A stretch of DNA of 62,500 bases, taken from Chrysomallon squamiferum. Lineage: Eukaryota > Mollusca > Gastropoda > Neomphalida > Peltospiridae. The position numbers and the translations under genes were made by a program. The stretch spans positions 3,879,718 through 3,942,217 of the forward strand of contig CM022678.1 in assembly GCA_012295275.1 (NCBI GenBank), written 5' to 3'. The notes under the pieces were generated by a model. The model made no database searches. It had not been told where the DNA came from and was given only the letters and a program-made list of their open reading frames with translations. Of the stretch, positions 1 to 14,494 are shown in pieces. Numbering within the stretch: the first letter of the stretch is position 1; every line of letters begins with the position of its first letter.

Positions 1-71
1 ATGGAGGACAAGAAATTGTGGTTGATAATTTTAATCTGCTTCATGATGGAATTTACAGAGTTTTTTGAACA
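1..71 (+). CDS. Possible exon fragment at window edge
   Basis: The window opens with an ATG followed by 23 hydrophobic-rich codons (LWLIILICFMM in the middle). The run ends at a strong splice donor, GTAAGTGAG, at 72-80. It could be a first coding exon with a signal-anchor-like start or the tail of an internal exon from a gene beginning outside the window. No matching downstream exon was found and no family is recognised. The donor is the main support. Confidence 0.2.
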
Positions 72-196
72 GTAAGTGAGTAAAATGTACAAATAAGTTC
101 GTCAGTTGAAAAGCATCCCTGTAAGCCAGATACTGACACTGTTAATAACAAGAATGATGATTATGATGATGAAAATCTTGATGATGATGATGATAA

Positions 197-199
<3 letters not shown>

Positions 200-251
<52 letters not shown>

Positions 252-382
252 CGATCATGGTCCTGTTATAATGATGACAATATTAATCATCCAGAATTAA
301 TAATTATAATAATATCAACATTGTGGCCAATATTCTTCTTCTTCTTCTTCTTCTTCTTCTTCTTCTTCTTCTTCTTCTTCTT

Positions 383-413
<31 letters not shown>

Positions 414-435
414 TTATTATTATTATTATTATTAC
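200..435. repeat. AAT, TTC and ATT trinucleotide arrays
   Basis: An (AAT)n run at about 200-249 is followed, after a short unique stretch, by about 27 TTC units (333-412) that pass directly into ATT units (413-435). The open frames across this stretch are low-complexity artefacts. Nothing gene-like is seen from 80 to 1320. Confidence 0.9.
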
Positions 436-651
436 TATTATTACTGCTACTACTACTGACGCTGCTGCTGCTATTACTGTTTTTGTTGTTGTTGTTGTTG
501 TTGTTGTTTTATTTGTTATTCTTGTTATAATTTTTTTAGAAACAGACCTTTGCATTACTATCCCTGTTTTTGGAAAACATTTATTAAGGAAAGACGGTAA
601 TTACTATTTTTAACACATTAGTTTCCCTGCATAGACGTCTGAACACACTAG

Positions 652-659
652 TATATATG

Positions 660-693
<34 letters not shown>

Positions 694-756
694 TGTATGT
701 ATGTATGTATGTATGTATGTATGTATGTATGTATGTATATATGTATGTATGTATGT
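652..756. repeat. (ATGT)n tetranucleotide array
   Basis: About 25 tandem ATGT units with a few TATA interruptions. No gene is seen in the surrounding 600-1320 stretch. Confidence 0.9.
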
Positions 757-1734
757 CTGAACAAACTCTTAGAAGTTTAATATATATATATGCATATGTA
801 TGTGTGTTTTCGTTATTATTATATTATCATCTGCATTATTATTATTATTATTATTAGCTTCATCATTATTGTTATTATCATGAATAATAGATAGCATCAT
901 CATAATATAACACATATATCTATGTACATATACACACAAACGCACGCACAGAATACAGATGAACATATTTAAATGGTAATCATAACCTGAAAAAAAAACA
1001 TTCTTACTTCTTTTGCGTATTATTTATTCATCAGAATAATTCAGTTTTACAACAGAGAGCGCGGTAGATAGTGATATTTTTTTATTTATGTATATGTGTA
1101 TATATTACTTTTCAAACATTTGAAAGACGCACATTTCATTACAGTTCACTTCATCGAAAAAATCATAAATTATTCCAAGATGCAAATTGTTACCATATGT
1201 CTCGTTTCGGAAAATTAACATCAGTTTGCATAAAGATTGTGAAAGGCTAATATATTAATCTCTGTAAAAGATAAAAAAAAAAAAAAAAAAAAAAGTTCCT
1301 TTTCTTGTATCTGACGAACATCGTCACATCTGGATTAACCAAACAAACGTAGCGTAAGTGAAGTTGACGTGGATGATGTTTCATCATCATCATCAGTTGG
1401 CGCTGTAACACAACGTCTTAGACTTCATCAGCCGTCAGCATCGACACGTTTCACTCATCTTCGCCAAACTGGGACGAACGTCATAGTAACTTATAATGAC
1501 GTGATCAGCGGGTTATGACAGCAACAAGACAACATCATCACAAACATGGCAGATTTCGTCATCAGAATAAAAAAAAAACAGCTGAGTGAACAGCATCCAG
1601 GATTCAATGGAGACATCGTCCACGTTGTGTCAACACCGTAAGATGCCGTTGATATGTAACACGCTTGCCCAATGGACATGCGCAGACTGACTTCATTCAG
1701 CGTCAGAGAAATTTACGTTTAAACTGAAAAACGC

Positions 1735-1953
1735 GTCGTTAATCTGGAACAAATGCGTGGCTGTGGGAAATATTTCGTCTTCAGATAAATCTTGTCGTCA
1801 TCCTAGAAGACCTTAAGGACGACCACGTGACCGGCGTTGCTATGAACAACAGCTATGTCGTTGTAAAACGATATCAGTACGACAGGTGTATTTGCGGAAC
1901 GGTCATCATTTGGTACAAGAATCGGTTACGGTGACACAACACATACACAGTGG
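1735..1953 (+). mobile_element. Decayed Tc1/mariner-like transposase fragment
   Basis: One frame reads, with a single internal stop, LIWNKCVAVGNI, then GRPRDRRCYEQQ, then VRQVYLRNGHHLVQESVT. The order and spacing resemble the end of the helix-turn-helix, the GRPR linker and the following 'LRNRF.TASET' segment of Tc1-type transposases. The identity is inferred from this motif order. The fragment is short, interrupted and certainly inactive. Flanking sequence from 1320 to 1735 and from 1955 to 2330 shows no other supported feature. Confidence 0.4.
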
Positions 1954-2332
1954 AATTATATATTATTTATGTCAGTTTTAATTTTCAGTCTTATCTGGCT
2001 CAAACACACAAAACTGGACGTTACATCTCGTCTCGCTGGTCAACTTGGCTGAAACTTAAAGATTAGTTTATTGTTTATTGAAATTATCTCTCAACAGAAA
2101 CATTTGGCCCGTTTGTCGTATCTCTGCTAGGTTTTGTTGAATACTTATTTCTATAATATTTATTTCAATTTTATTTGTTAGAAAATTGTCTGGAAGTCAT
2201 TTGAAGCCTGAACGTTTGTTTATGGAGAAGTAAGAATTATTTACTGTTTCTTTGTGAAATATTTCTGTCTATAATTATTTTGTTTTCTACCTTTTGAGAC
2301 TTTTTTTTCAGTATAATTGTAATAAAATTCGT

Positions 2333-2457
<125 letters not shown>

Positions 2458-2604
2458 GCATTTTATATTTTTCTGTAAATTATAACGATTATATTTGCAT
2501 CTCTACATACTTATCTGCATACCTCCCTGTCTTTCTGTGTGTGTAGCTATGATTTTATTTTGTATATAATGCATTGCAACAGTATATATGGATATAATTA
2601 TATG

Positions 2605-2985
<381 letters not shown>

Positions 2986-3120
2986 TATTTATTGAATAGA
3001 ATTGGAGATATTTATATAACTAATAGCGACCAAGTAATATTTAACTAGTAAAATTTATTTGTTCTTAGACGTAAAAGCTACAGCTTTCTTTTGCAGTTAC
3101 GGTTAGTACAATTTATTCAT

Positions 3121-3234
<114 letters not shown>

Positions 3235-3644
3235 AAAACAGAGAGGAAAAAATGATAATACTCACATACATTAGGTCACACTGAAAAACAGAGATGGGCT
3301 AAGGAGGAAAATAAAGATACACAGACAGGACGGAAACTGATAGATAAATGTATGAGAGAGATAAATCACTTTATAGTTAAATGGATGTGTGTACGTATTT
3401 GTATGTATGTATGTTTCGATGTATGTTTGTATGTACGTAAATATATATACACATTCACACATACACACAGACGCAGGAAAGAACCTTATAACTTGTCTAA
3501 GCTGTATATTTACCTTACAGATGACTGCAAAACCTATAAAGATGACAGGACGAGTCTGCTTTTCAATAAACTAAAGTAACTGTCGATACTACGTAGTTTG
3601 AATAGTTTTATTAGTAGTAGTATTGTCCGTTGTTATTGTTATTA

Positions 3645-3648
<4 letters not shown>

Positions 3649-3704
<56 letters not shown>
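3649..3704. repeat. (TA)n tract
   Basis: 56 bp of TA dinucleotide, able to extrude as a cruciform. Confidence 0.95.
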
Positions 3705-3705
<1 letters not shown>

Positions 3706-3764
3706 TCACGCTTGATATTATTTGATACTTATGGGTCTAAGCAATCCCAGAAACGAATTTACAT

Positions 3765-3977
3765 CTAACGGCCTTCATGTTGTCGAATGGATTTAACCGT
3801 TAGAATGGCTTTTGCATCTGCACGCAATTCATGGCCAATGCGAAAAGCTTGATTAGTTGCCTTTTCCCAAATAGCTTCGTTATAGACTCACTGCACGTTC
3901 GTTTCATGTGCAGCACGAATAATTTTCCTGTAAATGGAGCGTGCGTGAATCGGTGATAAAAGTTTCAACTTCGATGG
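3765..3977 (-). pseudogene. Interrupted ORF fragment, weakly LYR-motif-like
   Basis: On the minus strand about 70 codons are open except for one internal TGA. The reading contains SIYRKIIRAAHETN, then after the stop VYNEAIWEKATNQAFRIGHEL, then IRQHEGR and a stop. The IYRK..R start and the following F-R pattern recall LYR-motif mitochondrial assembly proteins, but the similarity is weak. The codon content is less repetitive than its surroundings. It is probably a retro-copy or degenerate gene piece. A transposon-derived fragment is equally possible. Confidence 0.2.
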
Positions 3978-3992
3978 TGGATGTGATGTCAG

Positions 3993-4175
3993 ATGACTAA
4001 TGAAGAAAGAGGCAGGGCTATTGCCAGACTTCGAAAATTCAAGAGAAAAAGAAATCTTCAAAACCGTACTAATTCTGTATTAGCTACTAACAGACACGCA
4101 GACATACAGAGAGTTAAGGTGTTTTTTATATCTAGTTTAATGAGCAAAGTAATAAATAGGTTAACAAATACGTAG
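3993..4175 (+). mobile_element. Short Tc1-like transposase N-terminal remnant
   Basis: A 60-codon frame starts MTNEERGRAIARL, which closely resembles the start of many Tc1/mariner transposases. It continues into TNSVLATNRHADIQRV, which can be matched loosely to the region after the GRPR linker. The helix-turn-helix in between appears to be deleted. No downstream DDE residues follow. This is read as a deleted relic rather than a host gene. Confidence 0.35.
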
Positions 4176-4417
4176 TAACCTTACGATATCATCAAATAAA
4201 AATGTTATTAAATTTAATAATAATAATAATAATAATAATTAATAAATAATGAAAATTAATAAATAATGAAAATTAAAAATATATCAGCTGTCACTCTTAT
4301 GACTCTGTTTACAATACAGAAACAATAACTAACAGCTACGTCTGAATATCTAAATAATTATCAACGTAAATAAAATAAAACAATGAAAATGCAGATTTAG
4401 TATCTAATAACCATGAC

Positions 4418-4490
<73 letters not shown>
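4418..4490. repeat. (ATT)n array
   Basis: About 24 uninterrupted ATT units. No gene is seen from 4180 to 5200. Confidence 0.95.
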
Positions 4491-4732
4491 TGTATAAAGG
4501 GTTCAAAGAGACAAATACGAAAGAACAAATGATAAAAATCAAAAGAAAAGAAACAAAGATAACAACAAAATTCCGAAACTGACAACAATAAAGAATTCTA
4601 AAATCATCGGGACAACCAATAAAAGAACAACACCACCATCAGCAGCATCAACAGCAACAACAACAACAGCAAAAGAAAAAACACTGAAAATATTTTATCA
4701 AGTAAATAGTAAATTCAACGTAAATGTATGAC

Positions 4733-4865
<133 letters not shown>

Positions 4866-5263
4866 CTTAACATCTAGACACATTAATTGAGGTTAGAAAA
4901 ACAAAAATCCCATTTCTCGTTAACTTAATTGTAAATGGAACAATGCGGCGATAGACAATATGTTTTGGCTGTCAGTTCTTCAAGATGCTCTTTTCCTGTC
5001 CTGCCTTTTTCTTTGGCATACGATTATTTTTCAAGAAACGGTCTTTTCTTGAAAGAGGTAATGAAGGCGTCGATCACCACAGAATCAATGACGTAAGGAA
5101 GTTTAACAAGGATATCATGCCCATTGTAAATAAAGAAATCAAAGATGTGGCTGCTACAGTCGGAACTAAGAAAGGAAAAATAGAAAAAATGTTTTACAAA
5201 ATCTGGCAGAAGACAGTCTTGATCGAGTCCAAAATTTAGAAAAAGATAGCATCAGCGTAAACC

Positions 5264-5450
5264 AAATGAAGGGAGATAACCAACATTTGGAAAACAATGG
5301 TTATTATTGAAATCAAATGAAGGGAGATAACCACCATTAGGACAACAACAGTCATTACTGAAATCAAATAAAGGGAGATAACCACCATTTGAACAGCAAT
5401 AGTTATTATTGAAATCAAATGAAGGGAGATAACCAACATTTGGAAAAAGA
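5264..5450. repeat. 51-bp minisatellite with GGGAGATAAC core
   Basis: Four copies have the core GGGAGATAAC starting at 5271, 5322, 5373 and 5424, an exact 51-bp period. Each unit also carries a CATTTGG-like stretch and TTATTGAAATCAAA. The right arm holds only two partial copies (20345-20430). AGGGAGATAAC is a recurrent motif in gastropod repetitive DNA (family knowledge). Confidence 0.85.
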
Positions 5451-5569
5451 TTCATTTCACAAAGTTCATTTCATTTTTGTTATTATTATTAGTAGTAGTT
5501 GTATTATTATTATTATTATCATTATTATTATTGTTGTTGTTGTTGTTGTTGTTATTATTATTATTATTA

Positions 5570-5685
5570 CTAAAGAAGAACTGATGAAATTTAACGAAGG
5601 GTGTCGAAAATATTCCTTTAACGAATACGTTAGCAACATGCTATCAATAGACCAATCTCAAGTCGATATGACAGACAAACAGTAA
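5570..5685 (+). CDS. Possible C-terminal EF-hand-like exon, left-arm copy
   Basis: A 38-codon stretch ends at a TAA. It reads TKEELMKFNEGCRKYSFNEY and continues SNMLSIDQSQVDMTDKQ. 'ITKEEL' is how the second half of an EF-hand loop and its exiting helix typically look, but the first half of the loop is replaced by an ATT/GTT microsatellite. The same exon occurs in the right arm with six substitutions and the same stop. It points inward and is convergent with the secreted EF-hand gene. A possible upstream exon in another frame (NLAEDSLDRVQNLEKDSIS, about 5200-5260) is open in both arms. No start codon or promoter is recognised. Confidence 0.3.
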
Positions 5686-6236
5686 ATAAGATTCTTTAGT
5701 CAGTTTTAATTTTCAAGTTACTGTAACAGCATTATTTTCAAAATTGTAACACGTATGTCACATGCGAATTGCATAAAGTTAAAGTGTATGTTTATATATA
5801 CATATTTTATTAGTTTATTTCTGACTGGCAAATAATCTTTACTAATAATAAAGTATGGCGATAACAGAACAATATCATGAGTATGCCTGGAAGTTGATAT
5901 ATTTTCTTGTTGCGTATATATCTTTTTTCTTTTTAAAGTTTTCTCTCATTTTACTAAGCTTTAATTTTTATCTCTAATCTCCTTTACAATTCTAAATATC
6001 CTCTTGTGTGTTTAACAAATGTTTGTTAGTTAAATATTCCAAATGCCAGTGTAATAATTTGTGCTCACAACGAGGCTATGAACGATACACAGCGTCATCA
6101 ACAATTCATCTCATCCACGAAATCATTCTCGCTAAGGACGCCTTGCTGTGGCGGTAACATCTAAACAAATTGCATTTTAATTATGGTTATAGACTTAGTA
6201 ACAGCTGGTGACACACGCACACACACACAGACAGAC

Positions 6237-6238
<2 letters not shown>

Positions 6239-6330
<92 letters not shown>
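6239..6330. repeat. (AG)n tract
   Basis: About 90 bp. The equivalent site in the right arm (19460-19521) also carries CT on the plus strand, followed there by a GT run. Confidence 0.95.
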
Positions 6331-6332
<2 letters not shown>

Positions 6333-6539
6333 CTTTAGTATAATTATGCTAAAACGTATAAGTCGCAAACGTATAAAACAAAATAATTCTAAACAGAAGA
6401 GAGACTAATAGAAATATTAACTTTTTTTCATAGTGTGCTTGTTGTAAACATTCTGGGTTTTATTTTTTACGTAACTCTTTCATGATCCTACTGACAAATA
6501 GATAGGTAATTTCATTATATTATCAAACTATTTTATAAT

Positions 6540-6540
6540 G

Positions 6541-6596
<56 letters not shown>
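6540..6596. repeat. (CA)n tract
   Basis: 57 bp of CA dinucleotide with one interruption. Confidence 0.95.
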
Positions 6597-6601
<5 letters not shown>

Positions 6602-6653
6602 TCTGTAGCACAAATCGACAACGTGTCGTTAATGATCAGTATTTGCTGCTTGC

Positions 6654-6831
6654 AGAATATTTAAAGGGACCGTCAGAAAAACACGTTGCCAAAACTTCCT
6701 GTGCCAGTAAAGATAATCCGGACGTACGGACGGACAGACGACAGGGACTGATACGTGGACATCTGCTCGGGTACGAGGCTGCGACAGGGCTGACGGTCAC
6801 TTTTTCGGACTCTCATTGTGAATGTAATCCA
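6654..6831 (+). other. Exon-like block conserved between the arms
   Basis: After a pyrimidine-rich TTGCTGCTTGCAG acceptor, 59 codons are open up to CAAG|GTAATT, a plausible donor. The reading includes EYLKGPSEKHVAK and GLIRGHLLGYEAATG. The right-arm counterpart (about 18985-19175, minus strand) is well conserved but has an in-frame TAA where this copy has AAA, which argues against coding. No family is recognised. It may be a repeat-derived or regulatory block. Confidence 0.2.
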
Positions 6832-6924
6832 AGGTAATTTATTAATAAATTTAATTAATCACTTCAATTATGCGCCTATGTAAATGAAGCATTTGGGACA
6901 GCTCACGATTCAAGTTTAATATGT

Positions 6925-7020
6925 CTATGTGTGTGTGTGTGTGTGTGCGCGCGCGCGCGCGCGTGTGTCTGAGTGTCTCTGTGTGTGTGCGTGCGTGCGT
7001 GCGTGCATGCGTGCGTGTGC
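6925..7020. repeat. (GT)n/(GC)n alternating purine-pyrimidine tract
   Basis: GT repeats run into a pure GC alternation (about 6946-6962), then GT and GCGT units. The right arm has the related CA/CACG tract at 18808-18888 without the pure GC core. Such tracts favour Z-DNA. Confidence 0.85.
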
Positions 7021-7582
7021 AGTTCCATTCTTTTGAAAATCCGCAGCTGTAATGTTTACTATTTCAACACTTTATTCAACTTTTTTTAAAACAAAATTTG
7101 TTATCCCGGAATGAAGTTTTGATCTTGTATGATAAATCTGACTTGTTTTGTTTCTGTTACTTCAAAATACACAAACACGTATCGCATGCAGAGACACATA
7201 CACACATGGATAGGCACACACTTCGATGCACTTATACTTACATACATAACCTAGATACAAACAGATAAATAAAAAAATAAAACTTTTTCAGTTTCATAAT
7301 TTTATTTGTATCTTAATAGATGTCTTCATGGTCCTTCAAGTGAAACCTGAAAAAAAAAAGAAGACGACATTAAAAGAAAGGGATAATAATTTCAGAATCT
7401 TTAAAATGTTCTCTTATATTACACATGTATTTGACACACTACAACCAGTCTTGACTTAAAATTAAGAAGAAGAAAAAGAAGATGAAGATGATGATGCGGA
7501 GGAGGAGGAGAAGGAGGGTGAGGAAAAGATAAAATAAAAAATAAATTACTGCCATTTAAATGGGAGGTTTCATTAAATTTTA

Positions 7583-7644
<62 letters not shown>

Positions 7645-7887
7645 TGATGATGATGATGATGATAATAATAATCAATTCGAAATGTAACGAATTAAATAAA
7701 GAAACAAAGAAACAAAGAAACAAATAAATAAATATATAAATAAACAAACAAACAAACAAATAAATAAATAAGTAAGTAAGTAAAAAATAAATTAATATAT
7801 AAATAAAATAAAAATAAAATAAAATAAAACAATAACCATACGATCCATTACCACTGTTAAACTGAATTACCCCAAAAAGCCTTACTT

Positions 7888-9733
<1,846 letters not shown>

Positions 9734-10216
9734 CTGTACAAGAAATAGTCAAAACATTTTTTTTTATTATTAAAAATGAAATAACATTAATAGTAATAAT
9801 AATAATAATAATAAATTAAATAAGGAAATATTTTTAAATGTATTTGTTTATTTATTTATTTTATTTTATTTTTTTTCAGGTATTTAACTCGAAATAGAAA
9901 TAGAAGAAAGAAAATGGGAGAAAAAGTGATCTAACAAATAATCTGTTTGAAATGGAAGACTAAGCATTACATCGTAGATTTTAACTCGGTGCGAGTAGAA
10001 ACATTAACGTTTAGAAAACAAAAAGAGAAATAATGTGAGTAAAAATCCGTGTTCGTTAATATATGTAGATAGATAGATAGATGTTTCAACTATTACAACG
10101 AAATACAAACTGTTCACAACTGTTATTAGCTCAAACTGTCTAAGAGTGTTCACATAAATCAAATTACACTAAATAATAGCACGGAGATGAGAATAAATAA
10201 AAACTTTATGACTTAC

Positions 10217-10290
10217 CTTTGAGCTGTAAGCCGATTATCTCTAAGAAGAAATGAATACAACTGTTATCGAACTTTGCTAATTTATACCCA
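10217..10290 (-). promoter_or_regulatory. TATA promoter and noncoding first exon of the intact EF-hand gene
   Basis: On the minus strand a TATAAATTAG box lies at about 10286-10277. It is followed by roughly 60 bp ending GCTCAAAG|GTAAGT (donor at 10216). The right-arm copy has the same box and donor (16021-16090). Conservation across the diverged arms supports a real core promoter and 5' untranslated exon. The start site itself is inferred as about 30 bp below the box. Confidence 0.6.
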
Positions 10291-12065
10291 ACTGGTGTTT
10301 TTCTTTTCGCTTTGATCAGAGATAAAACGTGAGATCTTATTAATATGATACTAACTATATCCTGTTAATGCAATATGTTGCCGAAATGAAGTAACCCTAT
10401 ACTCAAACCAAATTTCAAAAAATCCTCACTCTTCGATTCGGAACGATAAGTTATGGCAGCTGTTCTCAAAATTGTTTTTCTACAATAGAGAATGAAACAT
10501 TTTTCAACATTTTATTTTAATAAATTAGAAATTGTGGTTATTTTGGTGGGTTCCGTATATTTTTATTTTTTTTTTTTTTTTTTTTTTTTGCTTTTATTTT
10601 TACTTTTTTATTTTATTTTTTTTTTTTTTATTTTTTTTTTTTTTTTTTTTTAACTAGTTCGACTATAGAGGAACTCACTGTTGTTATTCCAATTTTATTT
10701 TGTAATTTTATTTTACTATTATTTTTTTTTTTTGATTGCGATAAATCTTTGCTCAGAAACGAACATAAACAGAAACTGCTATTTCTCGTTTTTCGTGATG
10801 TCATTTCTCACAGAGAAACACAAACTCGAAAGTTAACCATTGAAAACTATGCATACCGGGTATTATTTTTGTTGTAAGATTTCTATTATCAAATTATCTT
10901 CATTATATAATCGATAGCTTTTCATTTCACCATCATTCTTTTTCATGAAATACTATATTCTTTAAATCATCCTAATTTTATCATTTATTTATTTATAATT
11001 AAGATAGATCATAACTAAATGTTGCATTTTATATAATATAAGTTATTTCCAGAATCTTACTGAATTGAAAACTATTTGATTAATTTACTGACAAACACCA
11101 CACTTTAATTTTTGTTTATCATATGATGATATTCAAACATGAACGCAACTTAGACTGGATCCTGTCTTTTTAACCCACTTCATATTTTAAAACTAAACGA
11201 GAATATAAGTGATATTCCTATCCACATGAAAACACGCATTTTCTTAATATTCATTTTAATGGAAATAAAAACTTTTGTCGAGCCAGATGTGCATTTTCAC
11301 TTATTTTTATAAAGGGAAAGATCACATTGTATTTTGTGACAATACCGGCAACATGATCCAAGTTATAACACGTTTTCAGAAAATTAATTTGTAACAGATG
11401 TAACCAACATCCGGTTAACTTATTTCTCCATGTAGTAACAGTAATAATAGTCTAAGTGACAGCTATCTTCTTAGCAGTACTGTTAAAAGATCATTAGTAG
11501 TAGTAGTTTTAGTAAAGTATGGAAGATATGTTCTACTGAACGCCGCACTAAACAGTTTTTATTTTATTTATTTATTTTTCTATCTCAACTCTACGACATA
11601 TTGGTCATAATCGTAGCACAAAGCAAACACGATCCCATCATGCAATGGGCTTCTCTTTCGTTCGACAGTATCAGTGTGTAGTACATGTGTGGTTTATGTA
11701 ATGATGGATGGATGGATAGATGGATAGATGGATCTTTTTGTGTCTGTCAGTACGTGAGTGGGTGTCTTCCCATCTGGTAGAATTCCCAGTTCGTATAATT
11801 CCCATTTCGTAGAAAAAACTCGTCTACCGCAATACCTGATTACCTCTGTATATAATGAACTTGGCCTGTACATCTGAGTTCTTTCTAACATTCAGATGCG
11901 AAGAGAATTGTTTCGAAATCGATTATCTAACATCAACCGAAAGCAGAAAAAGTGTTCACTACTCATTTTTACTTTTTCATTATTATCAGCATCATCTTCT
12001 TCCTTCTCATTATCATCATCAATATGATTATTATAATATTATTACTATTATTCTAGCTGTTGTTG

Positions 12066-12100
<35 letters not shown>

Positions 12101-13545
12101 TAAACTGGTCATTTCTAGTTCATAAACATTACCTTTCCGTTACAAAACAAACGACCTATAATAAACAATTTTACATCAATTTTATCTATCTATTAATTTT
12201 TTTTTTTTTTTTTAAAGAAAAGAAAAGAAAAGGAAAAAGCGGGACGATGTGTTTTTTGTTAATTCTCCTGGCTTGCTTCTGTAAAAGAAAACGACAAAAA
12301 TATTATCATAAATAACTAATTTTATTCAACAATATAATTAAAAAGAACAGCCATATTTTACATACGAGTAATTCACTTATATTCAGTAAATAGAATATGT
12401 GAACGTCACATTTATCATTAATTGTTCGAATTAAACTATATTCAGCTTAAACATGTTCAAGATATATGTTACTGAGCATATTTACGTTATGCACACATAC
12501 ATATTCACATTGTGCACATATTATACAATATATGTGACATAGTATATTAATAGTATGTACACTAAAGATATTATGACCTGCAAATACTTTGGCTATAACT
12601 GAAAACGTTTATTCGAAGGACCACATCATTCACGATACTTTTAGATTAATACCTTCTTTTTTTATATATTTACATTCACTACATTCGATATATAGATTAT
12701 TTCGATATTTGTCATATTTGCATACTTATGTGATAAGCGATATCCATATTACAATAATATTTCAGATTAAATATGTAGTTGGTTCCAACTTTCCGATAGT
12801 TAAGTGAGGTATCGTTAAGCGGGAGACTAATTTACACAGAAGTAAGGTTAAAAGCAGTGGTTACTTTCTCGCTGATGAAAGCTGACAAAAAAAAAAAAAA
12901 AATAATAATATAAAAAAAAATAACAATAATAATAAGGTGAAATAAGGAGAAATAAAATGGCAGTTTAGACATAAATGGTTTAATAGATTATAGATATTAA
13001 GTAAGTAGTAAATCATTTACAAATCAGTTTATACAAATACATTAAGAAAGAATTATATGCTGCTCATTGTGGGTTCCTCTTTGTGGGTTTTGGTTTCATT
13101 TAAGATAATGTATTTTGTTTCTAAAGTTATTGTCTTCCGTTTCTTTTTATCATCAGCATTTGCCAGTATACTGTTATTCGTTTTGAGATATTGGAATGGT
13201 AAGTCTAAATCGAAGCAGAAGACAAAAGAGAATCAAATTATCAGATGCACGTATAACGTGTCAAATGACCAACACAGCTGAGAGAAGCTCGTGAATGAAC
13301 TAAAAACGAACGAAAACGGACTTAAAAACATGCATCGTATCCATTTGTATCATTTATCTGAAGTAATTAACTGTTAAATTTCTATCGATATAATTTGCAA
13401 AGAAAAAAGATCGTTAAAGCGGGATATCGTTAAGCGAGATGTTACTGTATTTATACAATAATAATCGCTTTCCAAATAATCTGGAACAGTTCATTATAAT
13501 GACTGAGGTAAAACCAAGCATGTCAATAAGACCACTGAACCATAT
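10291..13545. other. Spacer at the centre of the inverted duplication
   Basis: 10300-11500 is the upstream flank of the minus-strand gene, with a counterpart at 14880-16010. It includes long T-rich runs (10560-10655). 11570-13545 is unmatched, AT-rich and without a supported gene. Short tracts include GGAT repeats at 11700-11735 and ATT repeats at 12060-12100. Confidence 0.6.
12778..13450. mobile_element. Two pogo/Tigger-like terminal sequences in direct order
   Basis: At about 12798-12832 the sequence reads GTTAAGTGAGGTATCGTTAA then GCGGGAGAC. At about 13412-13448 it reads CGTTAAAGCGGGATATCGTT then AAGCGAGATGTTACTGTA. Both resemble the TIR of Tigger-type elements (TACAGTAACATCTCGCTTAA in reverse). 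They have the same orientation, so they look like ends of two decayed insertions and not one intact element. No transposase is seen between them. Confidence 0.3.
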
Positions 13546-13654
13546 TTGGCCTTTCTATTTTTATTTCGAATTAAATATCTGAAAAAAAACAAAAAAAAAA
13601 CAAAAAAAACAATATATATATATATATATGTATTTAAAAATATTTCCTTATTTA

Positions 13655-13690
<36 letters not shown>

Positions 13691-13739
13691 TATTTCATTT
13701 TTAATAATAAAAAAAATGTTTTGACTATTTCTTGTACAG

Positions 13740-14494
13740 ATGAGAGTTCGTTTTCTATCTGTATTGGTGGTTGTGTTCGCTGTTCTAAATCAGAGCAACG
13801 CTTCGGCTATTGAAACTTTCACATCCGTGGTTACAAAGAAAGTGCTCGACTTGATACTCTCTTATTTAAGGGGACAGCGAGGTATGAATGGAAATTAGGC
13901 TTTGGTTTCATTCTTATTAAATAATGTTCAGCATTAACCATTTATCTGACAGCTGTCTTGAAAATGTAGAATTTGAAAGAATGTTGTGTTTTGAAACTCG
14001 TTTAAAATGGCAATATCAGATTACACAGTTTAAAATCTCTAGATCCATATATGTATATTGTAAACAAAACCGGAGGAAGAATTACACATTTGAAAATAAT
14101 ACAAAGAACACTTCCTATATCTTGAGAGACAATGTTTCTTACCTGAATATAAAAAATACCTATTTTCCTTTTTAACAAAATTGTAGTTTACATTTTAGAA
14201 ATAAGGAAACAGAATCATTTTTTTGATATTATTTTCTACTTGGGTACGTGTGTGTGGTTATATGTAATTTATTATTACTGTTTATAACAAAGTTAAATTA
14301 CTGCAATGTTACTTACATTAAAATAGTAATGTACTTACTTCAGTGACTTTATCTGTGGGTATAAATGAATACATTTATTTAAGACGTTTCGGAGATCGAC
14401 ACCAACATGGACGGAATCGTGGACCAACAAGAACTTGAACAAATAATGAGCCGACGAGACGCTGAGGATTTTCTAGAACTTCTTAGCGAGGATG
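13740..14494 (+). pseudogene. Partial EF-hand gene copy (open exons, ends missing)
   Basis: Exon 13740-13881 encodes the same signal peptide, then a different, shorter variable segment (AIETFTSVVTKK, then VLDLILSYLRGQR). Exon 14384-14494 encodes the EF-hand with loop [12 protein letters not shown]. Both are open, in phase and flanked by consensus splice sites. Homology to the full-length copies begins only near 13545, so the TATA box and noncoding first exon are absent. After 14700 the sequence jumps to DNA normally found about 1.5 kb beyond the last exon, so exon 3 is gone. As it stands it cannot make a complete product unless it splices into the next copy downstream. Confidence 0.6.

Noticed and set aside
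4985-5239. 84-codon frame just left of the duplicated arm, tested as a first exon
   Set aside because: The start is not signal-like and only its last 40 bp are duplicated. In the duplicated part a different frame is the one kept open in both arms. Left as unsupported.
5264-5450. 17-residue protein repeats on the minus strand of the 51-bp minisatellite
   Set aside because: Frame openness follows from a period divisible by three; there is no start, promoter or conservation, and the other arm has only two units.
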